From Candidatus Sungbacteria bacterium RIFCSPHIGHO2_02_FULL_52_23 (lineage in GTDB: Bacteria > Patescibacteriota > Minisyncoccia > Sungbacterales > HO2-52-23), in NCBI GenBank assembly GCA_001820655.1, contig MHQM01000051.1, positions 1 to 24,221 of the forward strand: a stretch of DNA of 24,221 bases, given 5' to 3'. The position numbers and the translations under genes were made by a program. Below, piece after piece: positions 1 to 5,709 of this stretch. The notes under the pieces were generated by a model. The model saw nothing but the letters and a program-made list of their open reading frames with translations. It was not told the DNA's origin and made no database searches. Each line of letters begins with the position of its first letter. The first letter of the stretch is position 1.

Positions 1-711
1 TGATCCACCGCTTGTGCGAATCCCCGTCTATTCCTTTGAGTTTTAAGCTTGCGCTCGTACTTCCCAGGCGGCGCGCTTCACGCGTAAGCTAAGCCGCTCG
101 GAGGGTCGATACTCCGAACAGCGAGCGCGCATCGTTTAGGGCGTGGACTACAAGGGTATCTAATCCTTTTTGCTCCCCACGCTTTCGTCTCATGAGTGTC
201 AGGAGATGGCCAGGAGTCTGCCTTCGCCTTTGGTGTTCCCCACGATATCAACGGATTTCACCCCTACACCGTGAGTTCCAACTCCCTCTCCATCCCTCTA
301 GTCTGGCCGTTTCCAATGCAGCTCCGCCGTTAGGCAGCGGAATTTAACATCAGACTAACCAAACCACCTGGAGACCCTTTACGCCCAATAAATCCGGATA
401 ACGCTTGGAGTCCTCGTATTACCGCGGCTGCTGGCACGAGGTTAGCAACTCCTTATTCACAGGGTACAGTCACTTGCGTTCCTCCCCTGTAAAAGCAGTT
501 TACGGACCGAAGCCCTTCTTCCTGCACGCGGCGTCGCTCGATCAGGCTTTCGCCCATTGTCGAATGTTCTTGACTGCTGCCACCCGTAGGTGTACGAGCC
601 GTGTCTCAGTCTCGTCGTTGGGGGTCGCGCTCTCACGCCCCCTACCCGTCATAGCCTTGGTGGGCCATTACCCCGCCAACTAGCTGATAGGACCTAGGCC
701 TTTCCTCAAGC

Positions 712-1028
712 GCCCAGCTCTACTTTTGAACTTCAAGAAAACTATTTCGTATACGGAGAAATAATTTCTGTTTCGCGTTACCATGGTGTTTCAGCATTTG
801 TTCTCTCCTCTGCGCATCTTGCTTGCTTCTGTACGCTTCGGCATAGATCAGTATCCAACGACCATCTTTTCTCTGTGTGGCCTTTGTCATACCCTGATTA
901 TGCTGATCGACTCTCTTCGTCAAATCAGAGGTAGAACCGATATAATGCTGTCTGGTTTCAGTATGCTGAATCACATATACACACCACATACGCTTATCAT
1001 ACTATAAAATTCAAAAGTAGGGCTGGGC
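712..1028 (-). other. Intervening sequence in 16S helix h10 with a 19-nt closing stem
   Basis: On the minus strand the 16S reads normally through h9 (TCTCGCAAGAG). It then enters an inverted repeat, 1010-1028 against 712-730, that pairs 18 of 19 positions with one A/C mismatch. The arms start as GCCCAGC, which would be h10, and continue outward as CTACTTTTGAA. About 279 nt lie between the arms, almost all of it a GIY-YIG ORF, and 16S resumes normally afterwards. There is too little non-ORF sequence for a group I or II intron core. The structure instead resembles the stem-closed rRNA intervening sequences that RNase III removes from 23S rRNA in other bacteria. Whether this one is excised, leaving a fragmented 16S, or retained cannot be told from DNA. 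Confidence 0.85.
720..989 (-). CDS. GIY-YIG endonuclease-like protein encoded inside the 16S gene
   Basis: This 89-residue protein starts WCVYVIQ and then has HYIGST, the paired VYV/YIG strands of a GIY-YIG nuclease. DLTKRVDQHN follows, with the conserved arginine near residue 25, and a later RREQMLK helix supplies the usual catalytic glutamate. Length and layout match the single-domain YhbQ/UPF0213-like group rather than a large homing endonuclease with a separate DNA-binding domain. The TAG stop (720-722) lies inside the closing stem of the insertion, so rRNA structure and coding sequence overlap. There is no Shine-Dalgarno. A TATAGT/TAGTAT string lies 9-11 nt before the ATG, so it might be expressed separately. 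A homing function (copying the insertion into uninterrupted 16S genes) is inferred from its position; a structure-maintaining or DNA-repair role is possible. Confidence 0.85.
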   Translation of the reverse strand: MWCVYVIQHTETRQHYIGSTSDLTKRVDQHNQGMTKATQRKDGRWILIYAEAYRSKQDAQRREQMLKHHGNAKQKLFLRIRNSFLEVQK

Positions 1029-1227
1029 TTTACTCTTGCGAGAACTATCGGGAATTAGCGAACCTTTCGGCTCGTTATGCCCGACTCAAGGGGAAGTACC
1101 AGGGTATTACTAACTCGTTCGCCACTAGACTAGCTCTTGATGTAATCGCAAACTAATCCCGTTCGACTTGCATGCCTTATCCACGCCGCCAGCGTTCATC
1201 CTGGACCAGGATCAAATCCTCAATAAA

Positions 1228-1255
1228 GGTGCTACTGCCGAAGGCAGTATGCACC
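1228..1255 (-). other. Hairpin abutting the 16S 5' end
   Basis: GGTGC (1228-1232) pairs with GCACC (1251-1255), and TACTGCC (1233-1239) with GGCAGTA (1243-1249), leaving one bulged base and a GAA loop. It lies directly against the predicted mature 5' end, so it may be a processing signal or part of the leader fold. Confidence 0.6.
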
Positions 1256-1337
1256 GGCGATCTGGGTTTTCACCCTGATCAGTAATAGTCGGAACAGCTG
1301 AAAAAACGCGTATTGCTTTTTCATCTGTTGTCATTCT

Positions 1338-1406
1338 CCCAGTAATACAACTTTGGCAACATCCGTTCGCGTCGCCTTGGGCGACCGCTAAAGTTGATAT
1401 ACTGGG
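1338..1406 (-). other. Long hairpin in the rrn leader
   Basis: Arms CCCAGTAATACAACTTT (1338-1354) and AAAGTTGATATACTGGG (1390-1406) pair with about two mismatches and enclose a smaller hairpin, GTCGCC/GGCGAC. It lies between the leader terminator and the 16S 5' end. It may be a processing or antitermination structure; this is not established. Confidence 0.5.
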
Positions 1407-1444
1407 TTCTTTTTTCAAATGGCAATCCGTCCGGCACTCTTCAG

Positions 1445-1497
1445 AAAAAACAACAGCCACGCAAACTCCCTTATGAAAGGCGCTTGCGTGGGTGTTG
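1445..1497 (-). terminator. Intrinsic terminator inside the rrn leader
   Basis: On the minus strand CAACA-CCCACGCAA pairs with TTTGCGTGG-CTGTTG across a roughly 18-nt loop and is followed at once by six T residues (1450-1445). It lies downstream of the promoter at 1672-1700 and upstream of 16S, so it should stop or attenuate transcription entering the rRNA gene unless antiterminated. It may also act weakly in the plus direction (GATTTTG). Confidence 0.65.
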
Positions 1498-1665
1498 ATT
1501 TTGCAAAGGCGACAACTCCTCTCAAAATCAGGTCCCGACTATATCGGGATCCTCAATGTTGTCACCAAATCAAAGATTTGGACAACATCGGGACAACTCG
1601 TTGTAAATTGTTTTCTACGAAGCCTTGTGAACTCCGAAGGAGGGTGTGAGCCTCAATTCAATAGT
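1445..1665 (-). ncRNA. Candidate leader-derived RNA ending before 16S
   Basis: A consensus-like promoter (1672-1700) and an intrinsic terminator (1445-1497) define a possible RNA of roughly 220 nt with no convincing ORF. It holds a hairpin with arms ATGTTGTC/GACAACAT plus CAAATC/GATTTG (about 1556-1592) and a CCCGATATAGTCGGG hairpin (about 1533-1550). A nearby GTCCCGAT could pair alternatively with the second hairpin, giving mutually exclusive folds. It is either an attenuated rRNA leader or a separate small RNA. I could not match it to 6S, SRP, tmRNA or RNase P RNA. Confidence 0.4.
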
Positions 1666-1671
1666 TCACCT

Positions 1672-1700
1672 ATCGTATGCCCGCGTGCAGATCCTGTCAA
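1672..1700 (-). promoter_or_regulatory. rrn promoter
   Basis: The minus strand reads TTGACA (1700-1695), a 17-nt spacer, then TACGAT (1677-1672). The -35 is perfect, the spacing ideal and the -10 4/6. Transcription would start near 1665, giving a leader of about 440 nt before 16S. It is the only full-consensus -35 found in the 534-nt gap between trmD and 16S. Confidence 0.75.
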
Positions 1701-1760
1701 GAGCGTTGCAGGCAGTCTTCAAAAGGCTCTTACTTGTGAGGGATATTTAACAAGACTTGA

Positions 1761-2465
1761 TTATTTTATTTTGCGTTTGGCACGCCACTCGGCGATTTTT
1801 TTCTGATCTCCAGAGAGCAGTATTTTGGGTACGCGATATTGCCTGCCGCGCCATGTGAAAACTTCCGGCCGCGTATAGACAGGTACGCCAATCCCGTGAC
1901 GCTTTTCCTCAAGCGATTCGTGGCTCCCGAGCACTCCCGGGATGTGCCGTGCCACCGCATCAATCACCACGAGCGCCGGAAGCTCGCCTCCGGTCAGCAC
2001 GTATGGCCCGATGGAAACAGTTTGTAGGTTGCCTGCCTGTCGGGTACGCAGGTAGTTTGCCTGCCTGTCCGGTAGGCAGGTAGCTTGTAGGACTTTTACG
2101 ATACGTTCATCCACGCCCTCGTATCTGCCTGCGATCATCACGATCTGATCGTACTTTTTTGCCCATCGCGCGGCGATTGCGGCGTCAAATTGTCTCCCCG
2201 CCGCCGAAAAAAGCACGACAAGCTGTCTTTTCTTCTTGGGGATTTTGACAAGCGCGCGCGAGAGAGCCTCCACGCCAAGCACCATGCCAGCCCCTCCACC
2301 ATACGGCCGGTCATCCACTTTTTTGTGCTTTTTATCCGCGCTAAAGTCGCGTAGGTTGTGCGCATACGATTCAATAAGTTTTTTCTCCCGCGCGCGCTTG
2401 ATGATTGATTCGTTCATATACGCATCAATCATCTGCGGAAAGATAGTAATCGTATCAAAACGCAT
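1761..2465 (-). CDS. trmD: tRNA (guanine-37-N1)-methyltransferase TrmD, with an in-frame repeat insertion
   Basis: TrmD uses S-adenosylmethionine to methylate G37 next to the anticodon, preventing +1 frameshifting. The 234-residue protein opens MRFDTITIFPQM and shows the family signatures DDRPYGGGAGMVL (51-63), IAGRYEGVDERI (111-122), the knot and SAM-binding segment SIGPYVLTGGELPA (151-164) and the C-terminal RPEVFTWRGRQYRVP. Between RIVKVL and SIGPYVLTGG the family normally has only a few residues. Here about 21 extra residues (around 127-149, containing LPDRQA and RTRQAG) are encoded by a duplicated palindromic repeat. The insertion touches the SAM-binding knot, but the frame and all motifs are intact, so the enzyme is probably functional. 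The usual neighbours rpsP and khpA lie upstream; rimM and rplS are absent here. A strong terminator separates it from khpA, so it probably has its own promoter. Confidence 0.96.
   Translation of the reverse strand: MRFDTITIFPQMIDAYMNESIIKRAREKKLIESYAHNLRDFSADKKHKKVDDRPYGGGAGMVLGVEALSRALVKIPKKKRQLVVLFSAAGRQFDAAIAARWAKKYDQIVMIAGRYEGVDERIVKVLQATCLPDRQANYLRTRQAGNLQTVSIGPYVLTGGELPALVVIDAVARHIPGVLGSHESLEEKRHGIGVPVYTRPEVFTWRGRQYRVPKILLSGDQKKIAEWRAKRKIK
2022..2091. repeat. Tandem 28-bp palindromic repeat inserted in frame in trmD
   Basis: Two 28-bp copies, 2031-2058 and 2059-2086, differ at three positions; each has CCTGCCTG facing a GCAGG half. A 7-bp direct repeat TTGTAGG borders them at 2022-2028 and 2085-2091. 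The distance from one border to the other is 63 bp, exactly 21 codons, so the net addition keeps the frame. The translated peptide includes LPDRQA. Confidence 0.8.
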
Positions 2466-2504
2466 ATAAGTACCGTATCACATATGCTTCCTCCAAATCA
2501 AAAA

Positions 2505-2530
2505 CCCCCCGACTCAAGTCGGGGGGTTTT
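2505..2530. terminator. Strong bidirectional intrinsic terminator between khpA and trmD
   Basis: CCCCCCGAC (2505-2513) and GTCGGGGGG (2518-2526) form a perfect nine-pair GC stem with a TCAA loop. On minus it is followed by TTTTTGATTT and on plus by TTTTG. It ends the rpsP-khpA transcript. Confidence 0.85.
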
Positions 2531-2592
2531 GCGATATTTCGTTTTTTGTCTGCGTCAGTCCGCGTTTATATCCGCGTGTGTCTGCGCTTTGA

Positions 2593-2970
2593 TCAAATCT
2601 TAAGGTCATCCACGACATCGTCAATGTCGCGCATCACGCGCGGCTGACTCTCATGTGTTCGCGGCGCCTCATTTCGCGGTGCCTCGTCGGGGCGCATCAT
2701 GCGCGGGCCACGGCCGCCTTCGGGCTCCTCAATTTTGAGATTCACCCGAGCGTTATTTTTGATGCCGACCACGCGCAGAAGCGAACGGATCGCTTTTGCG
2801 GTCTGGCCGCTGCGCCCGATGATCTTGCCCATGTCCGCCGGATCCACGGTGAGAGTAAGCAATACCCCCATCTCGTCAACCTTGCGCTCGGTCTTCACTG
2901 CGTCGGGATTATCCACGAGCGCGCGTACCATAAAATCAAGAAACTCCTGGTCCTGTGGCATTTGTGCCAT
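2593..2970 (-). CDS. khpA: KH-domain RNA-binding protein KhpA
   Basis: This small RNA-binding protein is usually encoded beside rpsP, as here. From the start chosen (MAQMPQDQEF) it has 125 residues. The N-terminal 80 match the KhpA fold: FLDFMVRALVDNPDAVKTERKVDEMGVLLTLTV in short blocks, then the KH loop IIGRSGQTAKAIRSLLRVVG, whose GRSG is the GxxG nucleic-acid contact. A roughly 40-residue tail rich in Arg, Pro and Glu (PEGGRGPRMMRPDEAPR) goes beyond the normal 75-80-residue family length and is probably disordered. An in-frame ATG at 3012 exists, but the residues it would add do not look like the family. It is probably co-transcribed with rpsP, which ends about 150 nt upstream. Confidence 0.9.
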   Translation of the reverse strand: MAQMPQDQEFLDFMVRALVDNPDAVKTERKVDEMGVLLTLTVDPADMGKIIGRSGQTAKAIRSLLRVVGIKNNARVNLKIEEPEGGRGPRMMRPDEAPRNEAPRTHESQPRVMRDIDDVVDDLKI

Positions 2971-3119
2971 ACGGTATCTGTGCTTCAAGTCTCCGCACTC
3001 GTCGCCGTGCAATTGCGCGCGTATCCGAATGCCGATTCCTGAAAGCTGTGCAATGGATTTTCTGTTCGACCTTTCTGAAAATCAGTAATGTATCTGAATC
3101 GTATTCCTTCCCCTGTGCA

Positions 3120-3416
3120 CTATGCAACCGGCGCTGGCTCTGCGGCTTTCTTTGCCGCTTTCACGACATGGATTTTCTTGCCCTGTATGACGCCTTTTGC
3201 GATCAGAAGATTCTGCGCAGTCGGAGACGCCTGGGCGCCCTTGCTCATCCAGTACAAAATCCGGTCGTTTTTCAAAACGGTTTCTTTTGTCTTCGGGTGA
3301 TATGAGCCGAGCAATTCAATACCCCCGGATTTTGGCTTTGAGTGCTTTTCTGTAAGCATCAGCCGAAACGCCGGATCGTTCTTCCTCCCCACCCTCTGAA
3401 ATCTGATCATTAACAT
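3120..3416 (-). CDS. rpsP: 30S ribosomal protein S16
   Basis: S16 stabilises the 5' domain of 16S rRNA during 30S assembly. The 98-residue sequence carries the family's start IRFQRVGRKNDPAFRL, the LGSYHP turn and the DRILYWMSKGAQASPTAQNLL segment. The last 15 residues are an Ala/Lys-rich tail. ATG codons at 3416 and 3410 are both possible; there is no Shine-Dalgarno. A promoter with TTGACT/TAGTAT boxes lies so close that its predicted start falls a few nt before the first ATG. The gene opens the rpsP-khpA unit, directly after smc. Confidence 0.97.
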   Translation of the reverse strand: MLMIRFQRVGRKNDPAFRLMLTEKHSKPKSGGIELLGSYHPKTKETVLKNDRILYWMSKGAQASPTAQNLLIAKGVIQGKKIHVVKAAKKAAEPAPVA

Positions 3417-3425
3417 GGTATGGAA

Positions 3426-3454
3426 ATACTAGACAAAACCGCCCGAAAAGTCAA
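3426..3454 (-). promoter_or_regulatory. Promoter of rpsP
   Basis: The minus strand has TTGACT (3454-3449), a 17-nt spacer and TAGTAT (3431-3426), then nine nt to the ATG at 3416. The -35 overlaps the stop codon of smc. The predicted mRNA has a leader of only about 0-3 nt (9 nt if the ATG at 3410 is used). Confidence 0.65.
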
Positions 3455-5631
3455 CGGTTCGTGTACTCTTTTGCGTCTTCCAGCTTGAGCGACAAGAGGC
3501 GCGAGGTGCCGTCGTCGCCCATCGTAACGCCATAAAGCACTCCCGCGCACTGCATGGTTTCGCGATTGTGTGTGATTACGACAAGCTGGGTTTTCTTGGC
3601 AAGCTCTTGTAAAATGGACGCATAGCGGCGCGAATTGGCTTCGTCCAGTGCCGCATCGGTTTCATCCAGCACCAGAAACGGCGGGGGATTCACTGCGGCA
3701 ATCGCAAAAAGCAACGCTACGGCCGTCAGCGCCCGCTCGCCGCCCGAGAGCATCGCAAGTCCCTTGATGCGTTTTCGCGGCAGATCCACATCTATTTCTA
3801 TCCCCTCCTCTTCATTTTTTTCTTCGCCCTCCATGCCTTCGCTCGCTTCCTTGTCGCTTGTCTCTTGTCTCACGATACTCAACCGCGCCGATCCCCCATT
3901 GAAAATGATCTTGAAATAATCGTGGAATTCAGATTTTATTTTTGCAAACCCTTCCTTAAAATCCTGCCGCACCCGGGTATCAAGCTCTTTAATCAAGGTC
4001 TTGAGGGAAGCATGCGCGGACTTCAAGTCTCCAAGTTCGCGCTCCAAAAACGCATGCCGCGTTTCCGTCTCCTCATATTCCTTGGCAATGGATTCATCAA
4101 TTCCTCCGATTTCTTCAAGCTTCAGCCGCATACGCTCAATCTTGCGGCGAAGCTCTTCCTGCGGCATGTCGGGGTAGTCTTCACTCGCCCCTGCCGCAGT
4201 CCCGTCGTGACCCATTTCGCGCCACTCGTGCGCGTACACTTCCTCGCGCTCGTGGAGACGCCCCTCCTCAAACTTCAGCCGCTCAAGCGCCAGCATCACT
4301 TCGCGCTCCTGATCGCGCAAAGCACGGAGTGCCATATCCTGCGCACGGATCGTCTCGTATCCTGTGCGCGACGCCTCGCGCATGGCAACATCCAACTGCT
4401 CGGCTTTGGCGATTTCGTCACCCAGCAGGGCGAGTTTCTCCTGCAAAGCGCGTATCGGAGCGTCAAATTCACCCCCGCCCACATGAGACTCTCCTCCGTG
4501 CGAGACTCTCCCGCCGCCCTCCGCGTCATCCAGTACGCTTTCTATGTCTTCCAGAAGCGCGCGGAGCTGTGCGCGCAGAGCATCGGAATCTTCCTCGTCC
4601 TCAATCACCGCGCGCACTTCATTGATGAATTGCCGCATCTCATTACCCAGGTCGCGCATATCGTCCGGCCGCGCGGCAGGACGCGCGATAGCACCCGCAT
4701 CGCGCTTGCCCTCAAGTCTGCCAAGCTCCCGTTCGTATTCCCGCCGCCGCTCCTGCAATTCTCCAAGTTTTGAGACGATCCGCTCCTCCGGTTTTGCGGG
4801 TGCTAACGTACGCTCCGCCAACACGATCTCCTGCTCCGCTTTTCTGATCTCTCGCTTAAGTAAATCGCGCTTTTCAAGCAGGGGGGCTGCGGCTTTTGCG
4901 GCCGCGGACACATCCGCCGCGATCGCGCGCTCCTCGCGCACAAAATACACCGCCTGCATTGCAGCAAGTTCGCGCGTCATCTCGCCCCGCATCTCGGCGC
5001 GCCGCGCCTGCGTTTTCAAAAATTTCAAATGCGGCGTAATCTCGCGCAAAAGCCCCTCCACTTGCTCAAGATTGCGCACTGTTGCGTCAAGCTTGCGCTC
5101 GGCCTCGTTTTTTTTCAGCTGATACACACGAAGGCCAAGTGCCTCCTCCAGCATCTCGCGCCGGTCGCGCGCGCCTGCAAGCAAGATACGATCCACTTCG
5201 CCCTGGCCGATGAGATTGTGCTTTGCCTCGCCAAGACCCAGACGCGCGCCAAGCTCCACCACATCTTTGAGCCGCACGGCAGAGCCGTTGAGCAAGTATT
5301 CATTACTGCCGTCCCGGAAAATCTTGCGCCCCAGCGCCACCTCGTCAAATTCAATCGGGATTGCGCCGTCGCGGTTATCAAAAAACAGCGTCACGGATGC
5401 CTTGCCCATGCGCGGCGTTTCAGCTGATCCATTCCATATCAGATCCTCACCCTTTTTGCCGCGGAGCATTTTCATAGACTGCTCGCCGAGCACCCAGCGT
5501 ATGCTCTCCGCGATATTGGATTTGCCCGAGCCGTTGGGGCCTACCACCGCCACAATCCGCGACGGAAATTCCAAAACAGTCGTTTTTGCAAACGATTTAA
5601 ATCCCGAAATCTCTAATTTCTTGAGATACAT
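3451..5631 (-). CDS. smc: SMC-type chromosome segregation ATPase, short form without a recognisable hinge
   Basis: SMC proteins organise and segregate the chromosome. Both halves of the ATPase head are present: Walker A GPNGSGKS (31-38), the Q-loop VLGEQSMKMLRGKK, the signature LSGGERALTA (628-637), Walker B FLVLDE (652-657) and a switch histidine in VVITHNRET. The coils next to the heads also look normal (EEALGLRVYQLKKNEAERKL; EIGGIDESIAKEYEETE). Total length is 726 residues against about 1,180 for typical bacterial SMC. Only about 280 residues separate the two conserved coil regions, and I see no hinge-domain signature there. A glycine-rich spot (EGGGRVSHGGESHVGGG, 371-387), encoded by a direct repeat of GAGACTCTC, sits roughly where the arm must turn back. 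A promoter with perfect geometry precedes the ATG by seven nt. smc is commonly next to rnc; here a transposase gene separates them. Confidence 0.93.
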   Translation of the reverse strand: MYLKKLEISGFKSFAKTTVLEFPSRIVAVVGPNGSGKSNIAESIRWVLGEQSMKMLRGKKGEDLIWNGSAETPRMGKASVTLFFDNRDGAIPIEFDEVALGRKIFRDGSNEYLLNGSAVRLKDVVELGARLGLGEAKHNLIGQGEVDRILLAGARDRREMLEEALGLRVYQLKKNEAERKLDATVRNLEQVEGLLREITPHLKFLKTQARRAEMRGEMTRELAAMQAVYFVREERAIAADVSAAAKAAAPLLEKRDLLKREIRKAEQEIVLAERTLAPAKPEERIVSKLGELQERRREYERELGRLEGKRDAGAIARPAARPDDMRDLGNEMRQFINEVRAVIEDEEDSDALRAQLRALLEDIESVLDDAEGGGRVSHGGESHVGGGEFDAPIRALQEKLALLGDEIAKAEQLDVAMREASRTGYETIRAQDMALRALRDQEREVMLALERLKFEEGRLHEREEVYAHEWREMGHDGTAAGASEDYPDMPQEELRRKIERMRLKLEEIGGIDESIAKEYEETETRHAFLERELGDLKSAHASLKTLIKELDTRVRQDFKEGFAKIKSEFHDYFKIIFNGGSARLSIVRQETSDKEASEGMEGEEKNEEEGIEIDVDLPRKRIKGLAMLSGGERALTAVALLFAIAAVNPPPFLVLDETDAALDEANSRRYASILQELAKKTQLVVITHNRETMQCAGVLYGVTMGDDGTSRLLSLKLEDAKEYTNR

Positions 5632-5638
5632 ACCGCCT

Positions 5639-5668
5639 ATGATATGCCTTTACTCTTTGCATCGTCAA
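5639..5668 (-). promoter_or_regulatory. Promoter of smc
   Basis: The minus strand has TTGACG (5668-5663), an 18-nt spacer and TATCAT (5644-5639), then seven nt to the ATG at 5631. Both boxes match consensus at 5/6. The start site would coincide with the ATG. It runs divergently from the transposase promoter, whose -35 begins six nt away. Confidence 0.7.
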
Positions 5669-5673
5669 ACACC

Positions 5674-5703
5674 TTGACGCTATGAGACCCGATCTCATAG
5701 AAT
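5674..5703 (+). promoter_or_regulatory. Transposase promoter with the palindrome in its spacer
   Basis: TTGACG (5674-5679), an 18-nt spacer and TAGAAT (5698-5703) are followed by six nt to the ATG at 5710. Both boxes are 5/6. The palindrome CTATGAGA-CCCGA-TCTCATAG (5680-5700) fills the spacer and the first half of the -10, so anything binding it would block RNA polymerase. Confidence 0.7.
5680..5700 (+). repeat. REP-like palindrome copy 1, upstream of the transposase gene
   Basis: Eight-bp arms CTATGAGA/TCTCATAG surround the asymmetric loop CCCGA. The loop gives the orientation: CCCGA on plus here. It lies between the -35 and -10 of the transposase gene. Confidence 0.85.
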
Positions 5704-5709
5704 AGGGAT

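Larger units (their letters stand above)
1..1227 (-). rRNA. rrs: 16S ribosomal RNA, 5' part, interrupted by an insertion; 3' end outside window
   Basis: The minus strand carries universal 16S landmarks in order. The 5' GATTTGATCCTGG region lies near 1200-1220, the 515F site GTGCCAGCAGCCGCGGTAA at about 419-437, the 806R-type site GGACTACAAGGGTATCTAAT at about 144-165, and the 926 region (TTCCTTTGAGTTT) at about 31-43. The window edge falls near E. coli position 945, so the last third of the gene, with the anti-Shine-Dalgarno, is not visible. The 5' end is placed near 1227 by aligning to the E. coli 5' end. Without the roughly 300-nt insertion the visible part is about 930 nt, close to the expected length. 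The insertion lies in helix h10 (V2). The gene is read away from trmD and has its own promoter at 1672-1700. Confidence 0.97.

Noticed and set aside
405..683. 92-codon plus-strand open frame
   Set aside because: It lies on the complement of conserved 16S rRNA sequence.
712..1028. Group I or group II intron in 16S
   Set aside because: Only a few tens of bases outside the ORF and closing stem remain, too little for a catalytic core; no intron motifs were seen.
1228..1760. tRNA gene or known structural RNA in the rrn leader
   Set aside because: No cloverleaf, CCA end, SRP, 6S, tmRNA or RNase P signature could be found by eye on either strand.
3865..4773. 302-codon plus-strand open frame
   Set aside because: It is antisense to the coiled-coil part of smc, whose low-complexity codons leave long shadow frames.
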